From the NCBI GenBank assembly GCA_018857735.1, contig JABMCL010001218.1:5001-69000 (forward strand): DNA of 64,000 nt, written 5' to 3'. The notes beneath the pieces are model-generated. The model saw nothing but the letters and a program-made list of their open reading frames with translations, was not told where the DNA came from and did no database searches. Positions 1-20,700 of this stretch are shown one piece after another. The position numbers and the translations under genes are program-made. The stretch comes from Alviniconcha marisindica. Lineage: Eukaryota > Mollusca > Gastropoda > Provannidae. Each line of letters starts with the position of its first letter. Within the stretch, counting starts at the first letter, position 1.

Positions 1-46
1 AGGACTAAGAAGTTTATGACATGTTGAACAAGGAGTGATTTCTTTT

Positions 47-8415
<8,369 letters not shown>

Positions 8416-8763
8416 TTTGGTTCTTAACCGGAAAGGAATAACCGGAAAAGGAAGTAAACACACAAACAGAAAGTTTTTACCAAATCGAGATATTGCCGAA
8501 ACAATATAAGAGTTGAGGGTAACATGTTTTGTCTCAGCCTTTTCAGATTATAATTGCGTTAATATCAGCAGCAAATATGTTTTTAAAAATATTATTACAA
8601 CTGCTAAAGTATAACTGCTGGTTGTATTATTTGAGTAGAATAAAGAATTGCATTCGTATTGTTCACAATTCATATTTTGTATCAGAAGCGCGCCGGCATT
8701 GTCTGAATCGAGAAGCGTCATTTGTCAATTTCTGTTATTTTTCTTTGCTGTTTCTACAATATT
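8416..8763. promoter_or_regulatory. Putative bidirectional promoter, RPS17 (-) and hnRNPM-1 (+)
   Basis: Only 348 bp separate the two divergent start codons. Two CCGGAA (ETS/GABP-like) cores lie at about 8429 and 8443, next to GGAAGT (about 8450), close to the RPS17 start; ETS sites are common in ribosomal-protein and other TATA-less divergent promoters. On the minus strand the same stretch gives pyrimidine-rich TTCCTTTTCC, suitable as a TOP transcription start. No clear TATA box was seen for either gene. Transcription start sites are not visible directly, so the limits are simply the two ATGs. Confidence 0.6.
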
Positions 8764-11700
8764 ATGGCTGATTCTGGCAGAGGAAGAAGTGAAACAAACG
8801 GAACTAGAAGGTTACCTTTTATTTACGTTATCTCTTCCGATATTCCAAACTGTTTGCAGACCTTTATTCACCATCGACTGAAAAATTGCCTTGCCCTGTG
8901 TCGCCAGCTATTTTTTTAAATTTTTAGTTATTAATATTACTCTTTTACTTTTCGATCTGGTTTTGACAGCAAGCAAATCCTATAAACATACATTGATAGC
9001 TCTAATTCCAGTATTAGCAGAAATTTGCCCCTGCCCCAAAGAAATTACGGCGAAGGGGTTTACCATCATACGTTTGTGTTGTGAATCTTTGTGCACATGT
9101 AATTTGTATACAGTATACATAATACATGTAGTACTACAGTGCTAGTTAACTAATTTTGTCATTGTTAAGCAGTACTGTACTTCTCTAGGACTCTGTAGGA
9201 CTAGGAGAGTAAACGTGCAGTTTACTTGTTTCTATTCAACGGTTTAGGCATTTCCAGAAATGTGCCCCTGCCCCAAAGAAATGACCAAAGGGATTTACCA
9301 TCATAAGTTTGTGTTCTGAATCTTTGCCTGTGCACATACAATGATACATACATACTAGTTAACTAATTCTGTCATTGTAAAGCAGTGCTATACTTTTCTA
9401 GGACTCTGTAGGAGTAGGACTAAGGGAGTAAACGTGCAGTTTGCTTTGTTTCTATTCAGTGGTTTAGGCATTTCATTTCCAGTACACCTTACATAAAATG
9501 TTGACAATCACTTTTTGACTTGTCACTATGTCAGCGGTATGTGAATGTCAGATAAGCACAGTTTCTGTTTTCACTGACACTGTTTTACTTTCACTGTTTC
9601 AGTATCAGTGTGTGTGTTCAGAGCAAACTAAAAATTTAGTTTATATAAAGGTTGATTCCAGAATAGAGTCAGGGACTAGTGAGCTCTGTCAATGTCATAC
9701 TCAGAGCAGGATTCTCAGAATTTTTAAATAGAATAAATACCAATTTCAGAATTGACTTGCCTCATTTTTAATTGCTCTTGCTTTAGTTTAATCACCATTA
9801 TGACATACAGGTGACTGGCAAACTTTTCACCAATTCATTGTCGCAGAACTTCTGAATAGTTTAAACTGTTAATGTATTATTGTTAAAGGCACTGAATGAC
9901 TGAGAATGTATTTTTAAAGTCAGCATGTCATAACAGATTTTGCAGTGTTGGAAAAGTGTTAATTTTGTCAGCATGTCTCTTGATCACATGTTTTTGAAAT
10001 AACATCACAGTCGTAAGATTAGCCAGCCCATGAAACAGTAGAGACCAAGCAAAGACATCACTCAGGCCAGATCGCTCGGGTGTGTGTCAGTGTTTTGCTG
10101 CTTTGAAACGATCACAGTGCTGCTTTGCTGGGACCTTTTTGTGTAAATGTATGAGATTTTAGCAATTGCTTGAGAGGGGTTTATTTTGCATTAAAACTAA
10201 AAGCACAGTTTTTCTGCATATTTGCAACCCCTGTACAACTAATGAAGTGTGCAAAAATAAGCACAAAAGTATCAAAGAAATTAAATGGATCATAAAGGTT
10301 GTTGTTTGGTCAAAATTCATAGACACCAGAGAGGGTAAGTAACTTGGTGTTTTATGCCCAGTCAACCATTACAGTTATAACTTATATTAGGGAGAGAGAG
10401 AGGGAGATATCTTGAATATGGCTAACTTTCTAAACAAAAATTCTGTTTCTTGCGCTTTTACAGGCAGGGGAGTAGCAGTGGCAGACGGTCCCGTTCACCA
10501 GTGGACAGGTCAAGGTCTCGGAGAGATGAGCCTCGTGGTGACCGGCGCAGGGGAGATGGAGGTCATCCCGCCAGAATCATGGTGAAGAACCTCCCATACG
10601 AGATTAAGTGGCAGATCATCAAGGACACCTTCAGGAAGGAAGGTACTGTGAGCTAGCGTCTGTCTGCAGCCGTCTCATGACACTGACACTAGTAACAAGT
10701 ACAGTAAGCCTCTGGGCCAGTCTTGACCAGTCTGGGTAGTTTTAGTTACTGGGGTGGCTGTCTGATTGGGTTTGAGTGGTGTGTATGGATTCAGTGATGT
10801 GTGGGTGTGTCTGGTTGATGATAGTGGTGTGTGTGTGTGGTGTGTATGGATTCAGTGATGTGTGGGTGTGTCTAGTTGATAGGGGTATTGGTGTGGTGTG
10901 TATGGATTCAGTGATGTGTGGGTGTGTCTGGTTGATGATGGTGGTGTGGGTGTATAGGTTGGGGGGGGGGGGGGGGGGGGGGGGAGTTGGGTAGGTGGCC
11001 AAGAGGGATGGTTTTCTGCTGTGATAATTTATATTATTAATTGTGGATATTTGTTTTAATCCATTATGTTTGTTTATTATTAAATTAATATTAAAATGCT
11101 CTGATGTTCTTTTAACATTATGCTGTTTTTGTGTATTATTATTAATAGTCACTGAGTACTGTGATGTGGTATATGTTCAGCTACATATTTAGTTTCTCTG
11201 ATGAGATAACAAAGGACTCTTGAATGTTGCTTTCAAATAAATGAACCGTTAGTACAATAGTAGTTGAATTGCTTTATGAGCATAATGAAGGATGATTAAA
11301 ATATATTGACTTTAACTTACAAGTGATAGTCTGTCTGGATGGATGGCAGTAAAATTAATTTCTGTTGAATATTCAGTAAAATCTTCTGGTGTTCATCCTC
11401 CTTATTTGCTTGGCTGTCAGTGTACTGTAAATCACTAAAAAAAATTTTTTAATGAGAACCACACTGCCTGATATTTGTTGTGAAAAGTTAAAGTTCTGGC
11501 AATACATTGGCATCACATCTTGCTGGAGGAAGCCCCATCTGTTTTAATGTGCTTGCTGTGAAAGTGGAATGACTATAACTTTAAGTTTAATCATGGAATG
11601 ATTCTGAAAACTGAAGAAATGACAAAGTTTAAGAATAAGAGTCTGTTAATGTTATGCAAAAAATGGATTATCTCCACTGATCTACTAAACCAGCAGTAAT

Positions 11701-14700
11701 TGCACTGTAAATAGATATTTGTCATCTGTGCTGTGCAATTTTCATTTTGATGCATAGTTTATTTTGTTGCTGCTGCTTTTCTTTGAGTTTACAGTTTGTA
11801 ATGCACTGAAAAATGAAGGCTGTCAGTGTCACATTATTTAAAAAGGATGAAGTAACCTGAAAATGTCGGTCAACTGTGTATGTTAAAATGAAGCTGCAGA
11901 TGAATACCATTACCATTTTCATCTCTATCCACAGTTGGTGATGTTGCATTTGTTGATGTGCTTGAGGGTCAAGATGGAAAGTCCAAAGGAATTGCGTGAG
12001 TCATTTCACTTGCTACAACAGAAAATGACATGTTTCCGTGGGCTCATTTTAAGTAAATACTATGAATTATGTCATGATCCTGTATGTTATTTGAATATGT
12101 ATATTAAAAAAATAGTGCAGGTGAACAAAGTACATGTTAACCAGTAATTTCTGGTATTTTACTAGTTAAGACTGGCATATACTGGGACAAAAATCAGCAA
12201 TTGGTCAGCTGTACCAGCTGTTATTTTGTTCGACTGGTTCTCACACAAAGAAAAAGCAGTATGCAGAGAGAGAGCGTGTGGGTGGGTGTGCTCTAGACAG
12301 GAAGGGTAAGTAACTTGATGTTTTACGGGAAGGGAGCAGTGTATTTGATTCGAGAGCTCTAGTAGTAGTATGACACAGCATGTCTGACCAGTTACAGTGA
12401 TTGACCAGTTTCCATGAACCCCCTTTTGCCACCTTACAGATGTCACACCGTGTTGAAAAATGTCTAGTGTGATCATTGGTGAACAACAACCAACACTGCC
12501 ACTGTGCCAGGTGTTGCTGGAGTGGAATAACACGTGTACATGCACACATGTCACATACACAGACACATGCAGGCAGCTGCAGTATTCATGCTGAACTGTG
12601 TATGCAGATAATGGAAGAGAGAATTATTCTAGTGTAATTAAAATAAAACGTTGTTCTGTGAGATTATCCCATGTTTTTTGTTTTCATTTTCAGCATGATT
12701 GAGTTCAAGAACAAGGACCATGCCAAAAAGGCCATTGAAAAGATGCACAAATTCAAGATCGGTGACAGAGAGATTGTAGTCAGAGAGGTAGGTCATCACC
12801 ATGTCAAGTTGTCAGGAGTTAGATGACTTTATTAGTGTTGAGCAGAATGGTTGAGGCCAGATTGGTTGTGTGTTGAGTCATCCAGACCAAGGGTGCAGGT
12901 CATCTGTTGAGTCACTGAGCTGAGATAGAGAGAGATACGGTCCTTGGAAAGTTTTCTTCTGTTGGAGAGGAAGGTCATTTGTGTGATCACTAAAGTCAGA
13001 GAGGAAGCCTGCTGTTGAGTCATTGACCTAACTGATATGAGACATGGGTTCTAAAAGTCACTGAGCTCAGAGAGGTAGCTCATGTGTCAAGTGACTGAGC
13101 TGAGAGATAGGTCAGCTGTTGAGTCACAGAGCTCATAGAGATGGGCATTTATTAGGCCACTGAGCTCAGAGGAAGAGGTGAATAGCATCCTTCCATTGCA
13201 GAAGATGAGGTGCAAGTTTCAAGGTGGAGAGATAATAAGCATGTTGCAGGTAAGATTGTTGTCTAACTCAGGAAATAAGCATCTTTGAGAAAGGTCCAGA
13301 ATATATTTCAAGAAGACCACAAGAGATGTGTTGCTTTGAAAATCCCAGTGTCATAGTTAATGCAGTTATATTTACACGGATGGTATGTAATAGGTGTATA
13401 TATGTGAAGGGATGTGAAAAAAAGCCATTGTGGCTTCTTATTCTTGTATCTTAAAGTTAAAGGGGTCCCTGAATGGAAATGTTATGAAGGTGACAATTCA
13501 CAGGGACAGCTTACAGGTGCCTGACACTACTCATGTTTTCTTTTCTTTTTAAACATGCCCTGGGCCATCCAAGTTTCAGAGGTTTTCATTTTAACACATT
13601 CCCATGCCTGATCCATGTTGTGTGTGGTGAATGACAGAATATTTGTATAGTAAGATTTATGTTGAAACTATAAATATGTGAATTCTTCACATAGTATCCT
13701 CCCCACCCCCAAATTCTCACTGTTCTTTTTCTCTATGTTTAGGTTTTGTGTAAGCACTTTGGAGATAGGTTGCCAGAAATATGCATTGTTATTATTCCTG
13801 GCACAATGGCCTACGGGGCAAAATAAGAGTATATGTACAGAACAAATTGGAGGATTTACAAAGTGAGCTGAAACTTTTATTTGATGTTTATTATTGATTT
13901 TTAAAGTTGTATTCTGGGATCATTTGACACAGTTACTTCCAGTGGCATTGTATTTCATAGGGAAAGGGCAGCAGCTGGCCTGGGGCCAAGTGGGTTAATC
14001 AGGTTTTGCTTGCATTTGACGGTACTTTTATTGTTTTAAATGAATTATGCTTTTTTGCTCCTTTTTGCAGGAGAGGGACCGTGACCGTGTCATGTTTGAG
14101 CGTCAGAGGGAGAGAGACCGGGGAGGGATGGGGGGTGACATGGGAAGGGGCATGGACATGCGTGGTCGAGACATGGACATGGGCATGCGGGGGATGGACA
14201 TGGGCCGTGGAGGCATGGACATGGGCCGAGGTGGCATGGACATGGGCCGTGGAGGCATGGACATGGGCCGCGGAGGCATGGACATGGGTAGAGGAGGGAT
14301 GGATATGGGCATGCGAGGGGGCATGGACATGGGCATGCGTGGAGGCATGGATATGGGAATGAGGGCAGCAGAGATGGGTATGGGTCTGCCAGCGGGACTG
14401 GGCGTGGGAGGGATGGGCGTCCCTGGAGGGATGGGAGGTGGAGGCATGATGCAGGGCGGCATGGGACAAGGTGACATCACCCCTGAGCTCCTGGCACAGC
14501 TGGGCATCGAGGGACCCATCACCAACCAAGTCTTTGTGGCCAATGTGAGTTGAATCACTACTTTGTGTGTGCGTGTGGTCTTTTTCATCCACGTTGGCTG
14601 TCACAGCATGCCTGTTCTGTTAGAACTATAATGTGAAGGTGTTATTATTTGATGTGTCATTTTTAGCATTGATGGTGTTCAGAGTAAGGAGTAAAGGACA

Positions 14701-17700
14701 GATGGTAATGACTGTTTTGTATGTGTCTCACTCAATCACTGTTTGGTTTTAATACCAAATGTCTTTCATGTATGCTGGAATTTTATGTTTTATTATTTGA
14801 CTTTTTTGTTTCTTTTTTTGCCAAGCACATTAGTGTGTGGTGTTTATTCAGGAACATGCATCCATCATTACAGTTACAGTATACCTCTTGCTCACTCATT
14901 CACACTCCTTGTATCATTAATGTGTTGGTGTTTTTTTGGGGGGTGGGGGGCGCATGTTCATCTTGATTTTTTTGACTTCTTAATTGTGCAATGCGTTATT
15001 ACTGGTTTAACTGTGATTTTAGATTATGTTGAATTGTGTTTCCTGATGGGTGACCAAGGATGTCTGATGTCCCTCTCCTGTTCTTCACCTAATCCTGTTT
15101 TTTTGTTTTGTTTTTTGTCGTGTTATTTTTCTTAGAACAATAGAAGGCCTTGCTGAATAGTTTTTTTCTTCAGAAAATGTTCCATTATTTTTTGTTCCTA
15201 TTACTGTTCATTGCAATATTTTTCCTTTCTGCTGACTGTCCACAGCTGGACTATCAAGTTTCCCGCCACAAGCTGAAGGAGGTGTTTGCTTTGGCTGGCA
15301 ACGTGGTCAATGCAGAGATCAAGGAGGACAAGAATGGCAAGTCACGTGGCATGGGCATCGTGGAGTTCGAGCAGCCACTGGAAGCTGTGCAGGCAGTATG
15401 TATCCTTGGAAACAGGATAGCACTGTACAGGGGAAATTGAGACCAGTGCTCTTTGGATTGATCATGACCACTTTCAGCAAGAAGGCAGCTACTGATGCGC
15501 AGCTTTCAACAGTAGGCGTGGGAATTGTCAGCTAATTGGCTGAATTAAGCTAGATACTAGCTGAAACAAACTAACCAAACAAACTACAAAATTATAAACT
15601 GAATGCATCAGCTTGTAAACTGTTGAAAATTGCCAGGAAGCCAAAGTCTAACCCTCCTGCCATTAGATGAGGGGAGATTTTTCCCCCTTCCCCCATTGCT
15701 GTTTGGTTATGAGAGAGAATTTACCTCCAGCTCTTTGATTGTTTGAGCCTTTTAGTTTTTGTTTTAGGGAGATACTGGGCACCTCCACCCCCCTAGTCCC
15801 AAGCCCCACTTTCATAATGTTTCAGCTATTTTGCTTTATTTGGGGGGGGGGGGGGGGGGGGTATTTATTTGGTTATTTAAGTGTTGTTTTGTAACTTGGT
15901 AAAGGGAATTACCCTGAAAAAAAGCACCCTGATATAACTGCACTGGTTGACTGGGTGTAAAACACAATTTTTAACCTACTTACTTACCCCCAAAATTCGC
16001 ATGTTGTATTTTGTCCAAGGAAATAGCATTCTTTTGAACCTTTTATGTGTTTGGATCTCGTTGTTTGGGGAGGTGGGGGGTGGAGGCAGTTGCCTTGCCT
16101 GTTAACATCTGTAGTCATTCCTCTGTTTTCTGATGTGGAATGCACCAAGTTAGTGTTAATACGTATCAGTGGTGGAATCCAAATCCTGTGTAGTGTTCAT
16201 AGGTATCATTGGTAGAATCCAAATCTTGTGTAGTGTTCAAAAGTATCAGTGGTGGAATCCTGTGACAGAAAAGTGGTAATTTTCAGTAATCAGACTTGAT
16301 ACATACATTTATCCTAACTAATGAAAATACTAATCTAAAGTACATGAAATACTACTCCATAGTGATGTTTGTTCAATGTTTGTATTGTTTAAGATGGAGT
16401 TTGTCACACTTACTGTTAGTAACATTGACAGAGACTTAGCTGATGTTTGGTGTGTTTGTTTTAGTGCACATATCCTGTTGCTGTTTTCTAACACTGTAAA
16501 ATCTGTGATACAAAAATGACTGAAGGTTGTCCTTAATCACTGTGCCAGCCATGTTCAATGGTCAGATTTTGTTTGAACGCAAAATGATGGTGCGCATCGA
16601 CAAAGTCATTGAAGACAAGCCAGTTTCTAAGCTGCCAAGTGAGTGGATTTGTTTGTAAGATTGTCCCAATTCTGTGTGCCTGTCTCACATGTTCAATGGT
16701 CAGATCTTGTTTGAATGCAAAATGATGGTGCGTATCGACAAAGTCATTGAAGACGACCAGTTTCTAAGCTGCCAAGTGAGTGGATTTGTTCATAAGATTG
16801 TCCCAGTTCTGTGTGCCTGTCTCACTTGGTCACTGTCTGTCATTGACTTGTTGGCTTGCTCTGCCTATCTCATCTCTCTGTTTACGTCTCTCACCCTCCC
16901 ACCCCAAGAGTTGTGTACAGTATAACATTATCTCTTTGTGTAAGGCTATAGATCAGACAGTTTTGAACCATGTACATAACCTTTTGCCTCTTTTTGTGTG
17001 TGCCTCGGCTGTCCCTCCTCCGGCTCTGTTTTTCCATGTCTGTTTCGGGGTACATCTTGGTCTGTGTGCAGTGTTTGTGTGTTGATCTCTCTTTTTCGTG
17101 CCAGTTGGTGATGTATTTCCTGCACAGCTGTGCTGCTGACAGTTGTTTGTAATGTTTTGCAATATTTGACAATGACATTAAAACTGAAGATGCCATTTGC
17201 ATTGCTGTAACCAAGAGAACTTACTTTACTGCACACTGTAGCCAAAAAAACCTATCATTTGTCTGGTGCATTTTGATGTACTTATTTATACCTCATTCAT
17301 TTGTGCTCCTTTTTTTTTCCCCAGTGAAAGGTGATTGTTGTTATCTTCATCCTTTTTTTAATTCATGGAGCTTTTTTTCTTCTGCTGTGGTTTCCACAGC
17401 TGTTGCTGTAATATCCAAGTCTTTGTGGTGCTGTTTGTGTTCTGCATATTTACGTTTTGCCAGCAAGGCCAAAGGAACAACAGCATTTGTGAAAATCAGG
17501 CTTTGACACAAAAGCAGGCAAAATGTACAGCACCTTGGTTACAGTGCGTCTGTGGAAGTGTGGAAACTTGCAGTGATCCTATTGGGCGATTCAGCAAAGC
17601 TGGTTTGCTAGACTGAATGCACTTTGTAATCTTTTGCGCAAGAAGTTGCACTTCCGGGCCGATTTCTGAGTAGGCGTTGCTTCATGCTGTGTATAACAGT

Positions 17701-20700
17701 GGAAGTTGAACCTAGAAATAGAATCTTGAAGCAGTACAAATGCCAATACTGTTGCAGTTGCCAAAATTACCGTGGAAAGGGGATGGAGGGTGAGAAAAAA
17801 GTGTCTTTGCGTCGTTGTTTGGCTGACCAGAAGATCACGAGTTCGTAGAAAAAATGTGTTTTGGGGCATCCTATAGCACGAGCAACAAGTTATTACTTAT
17901 TGCCTGACACATTATGACTACAGGCCTCCAAAAATACCTTTAAAGTTGGCAGTGTAAAATTCGCAAATTCACTGTCACCGCCTTCCATTGTAAAGAAAGT
18001 ACACACCAGAAGTAAAAGCAGCCATGGGACTTAAAGGACAAGTCCAAGGTTCGGGGTGATTTTTGACACGATCTCCGTTAAAGCTCGCTGAGAACGATGA
18101 TGTAGGTGAAACTGTGATCTGAGGGTTATAAATGCACGAAAAAAGGCATTTTCTGTCGTACCGAAAGCATCGCCATGACGCCCAAATCACGTGACCATAT
18201 GCCTACTATGTCACTCTGGGGAGTCGCTGCAAAATGACCAACTCGAGCTCCGAAGACGAAACTGATACTTTGCCCGAGAGACCCACAAGGATACAGCCGT
18301 ATCAGTTTGAGCCTGTCGGCAGGATTTTGAAAGAGTACCGGAACATCGTGTCAGCTTCGAAGCAAACCCCATGCAGTATTCCATGGGGTTTGTGAAATCT
18401 CACTCACTGAAGTGCTCGCTACACAAATGTGTGTGATGCGACGCAGCAAGAAAGTCAGCTTGTTTGAAATGTATAAATTTAATCCACTTTTGCCTCACTG
18501 CAGGAGCTCGTGCATTGTTATACCTGGGGTCATCTGCGAATTGTTACAGTTTGCGGCAACACAGTAGGCTGGCATAGTTAACTTTTTTGTTGACCACACG
18601 CATACACAGTTTACTGAAGAATCTAAGATGGCAACCGCACTGACTCCCCAGACTGACGTCACTTCCGGAAAGTCAGTGACTGATGGAGAACCCGAGACTG
18701 TAGTCTCGGCCAGCCTACAGAAAATAAAATCGATTAAAAACCCAATTAATTTTTTTTTTCATTTTTTTATTTAATTAAATCTGAAACTAGTGACTCATTT
18801 GTCAATCATTTCGATGGTCATTTTGCATACTTAAAAACCTTGGACTTTTACTTTAAGTGATGCCGGGCAAAAATCAAGGGAGTTAACAATCCTGCCTGAA
18901 TCGCCCAATAGGGCAGTGCCATATGTCGGCTGCCACTGGTCCATGACGCAGGTCTTTGGATATGATGTGCAGCTGTGCATTTTGCAGCTCAGTGCTTCTT
19001 CATCTCAGAAATGTACTCATTTTACACCTGTGACTGGGTGGTTATTATTAATTGTGCTTATAATTTTGGCCAAGTTTAACACTTAAATTTGTTTGCAACT
19101 TGGTCTGGTTTTATTTTGTAAGACCTAGTAGTTTGAACTTTAATCATAGCACCTGAAAAGTTGCATTGCTTTATATTGTCTGATAATGATCAGCTTTTTG
19201 TGTGTGTGTGTGTGTGTGTTTTAATCTTATTTGAGAATGCTAGCACTAGCAGACAGCATTGTTTCAGTTTTTTTAAAAATGTTTTTTGTTTTTTCTAGAA
19301 GATGTAAGCTTACATTCTGGGTCCTCTTGTGGACCAGTTTCAGATTTTGTTGACAAAGCTTCCTCCACAAGGCAGGTACTGGCACTTGAATGTCATGGAA
19401 AAGTTGTATTAACTTGTACACAATAAATACCAACAACAACACCAACAAAAATTATGCTCAGCTGCATACTCAAAAGTCTCGCTACATTTCACCTGAACTT
19501 ACTAGTTAATGGAAGAGATTTGATCAGAGAATGGCTGCAGAAGGAGCTCCCAGATGTGACAGGCTGACTGCCACTGCACCCTGCTGGCGCTGAGAGGAGC
19601 GCACCGTTTTCCTCTTCCGAGACGTGCTGGTTGAGTGTGTTGTGTCCTGTGCTCTTGTGATGATGATGGCTGGTGGTCTTTGGACTGCGAAGCCTCCAAC
19701 GAGGCATTGTTGAAACACAGTTTTGTTTTTGTTTTTGTACTGCATGCAACTGCAGTAAATGATCCCATCACTGACTGTCACTCCGTTTTGTTGCCAGTAG
19801 ATTTAGGGTGGTCTTCTGGAGTAGGGGTTCCATGTGATTGGTTCTCTTGGTTACAGTGATTGCTGTGAACTCTAGTTTGGGTAGGAATGACAATCTTCAG
19901 ATGTTTTGTTGCTTTTATTAAATTGTGTGCATTTTCTCTCTCGCTTATTTTATTTTAAAGTTGCCAAAAGACTCAGAGACTCATAATGTTCAAGGAAGTA
20001 CTTAAAGCAAAACTGTATATATACCTGGTGCTGCCATTGCTGTTACCTTGCTGGCCTGTGTTTTCAGGTGGTCTGAAGTCGATCGGAATGGGGCTGGGGT
20101 CTGGTGGAATTCCTCTCACGAACCTCAACCAAGCTAGCGGTGAGTTACCAACTCGATCTGGTTCTATTTTTAGTCACGTTCACTTCTGCTCTACTCTGTC
20201 CTGTTCTGTCTCATGTGCAATTTTATTTTTTGTTTGTGGTGTTCAGAATGGTGGAAACCATTGCCATGCACTTCAGGCCTGTACCTGTTTACTATCATAA
20301 GAAACCTTGGTAGTAGAAGAGCATTGCACAGGTGAAATTCAGCAGAAATCTGCCAGTGTTCGGACTGATTATGGGCTTGGAAATTGTCATCTGATTAGTG
20401 GAATTCTGCTAAAAGCTGCCTGCATTCTGCTAAAAATTGTTTGCTTCCACTAAACGTCAAGAAAGAAAGGAAGAAATGCCTTGAATTAGTTGAAATAAAA
20501 ACATCTTGGGGTATATATGCAATAGAAAATGTGCCAGGAAGCCCAAAGTCTCAAACTCCCTAGGACTTCGAGAGATGCTGGGAAACAGTCCTGTGTGAAA
20601 AATCACCTTGTATATTGTTGAATGTTTTGAGATGATGCAATACAAAATTTCAGCTGTACTTCAGTTCCATCTCTGGAACATCCCCATATTACCTGCCCAA

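Noticed and set aside
8801..8820. hnRNPM-1 intron 1 as a third U12 intron (donor GTTACCTTTT)
   Set aside because: Two positions differ from GTATCCTTTT, the paralogue has GTTGGTTTCT, and the 3' end has an ordinary pyrimidine tract.
13999..14604. Long minus-strand His/Ala/Pro-rich frames opposite exon 5 (similar ones opposite exon 9 and at 45238-45552, 48797-49370)
   Set aside because: They are complements of GC-rich Gly/Met repeats; no independent splice or domain evidence.
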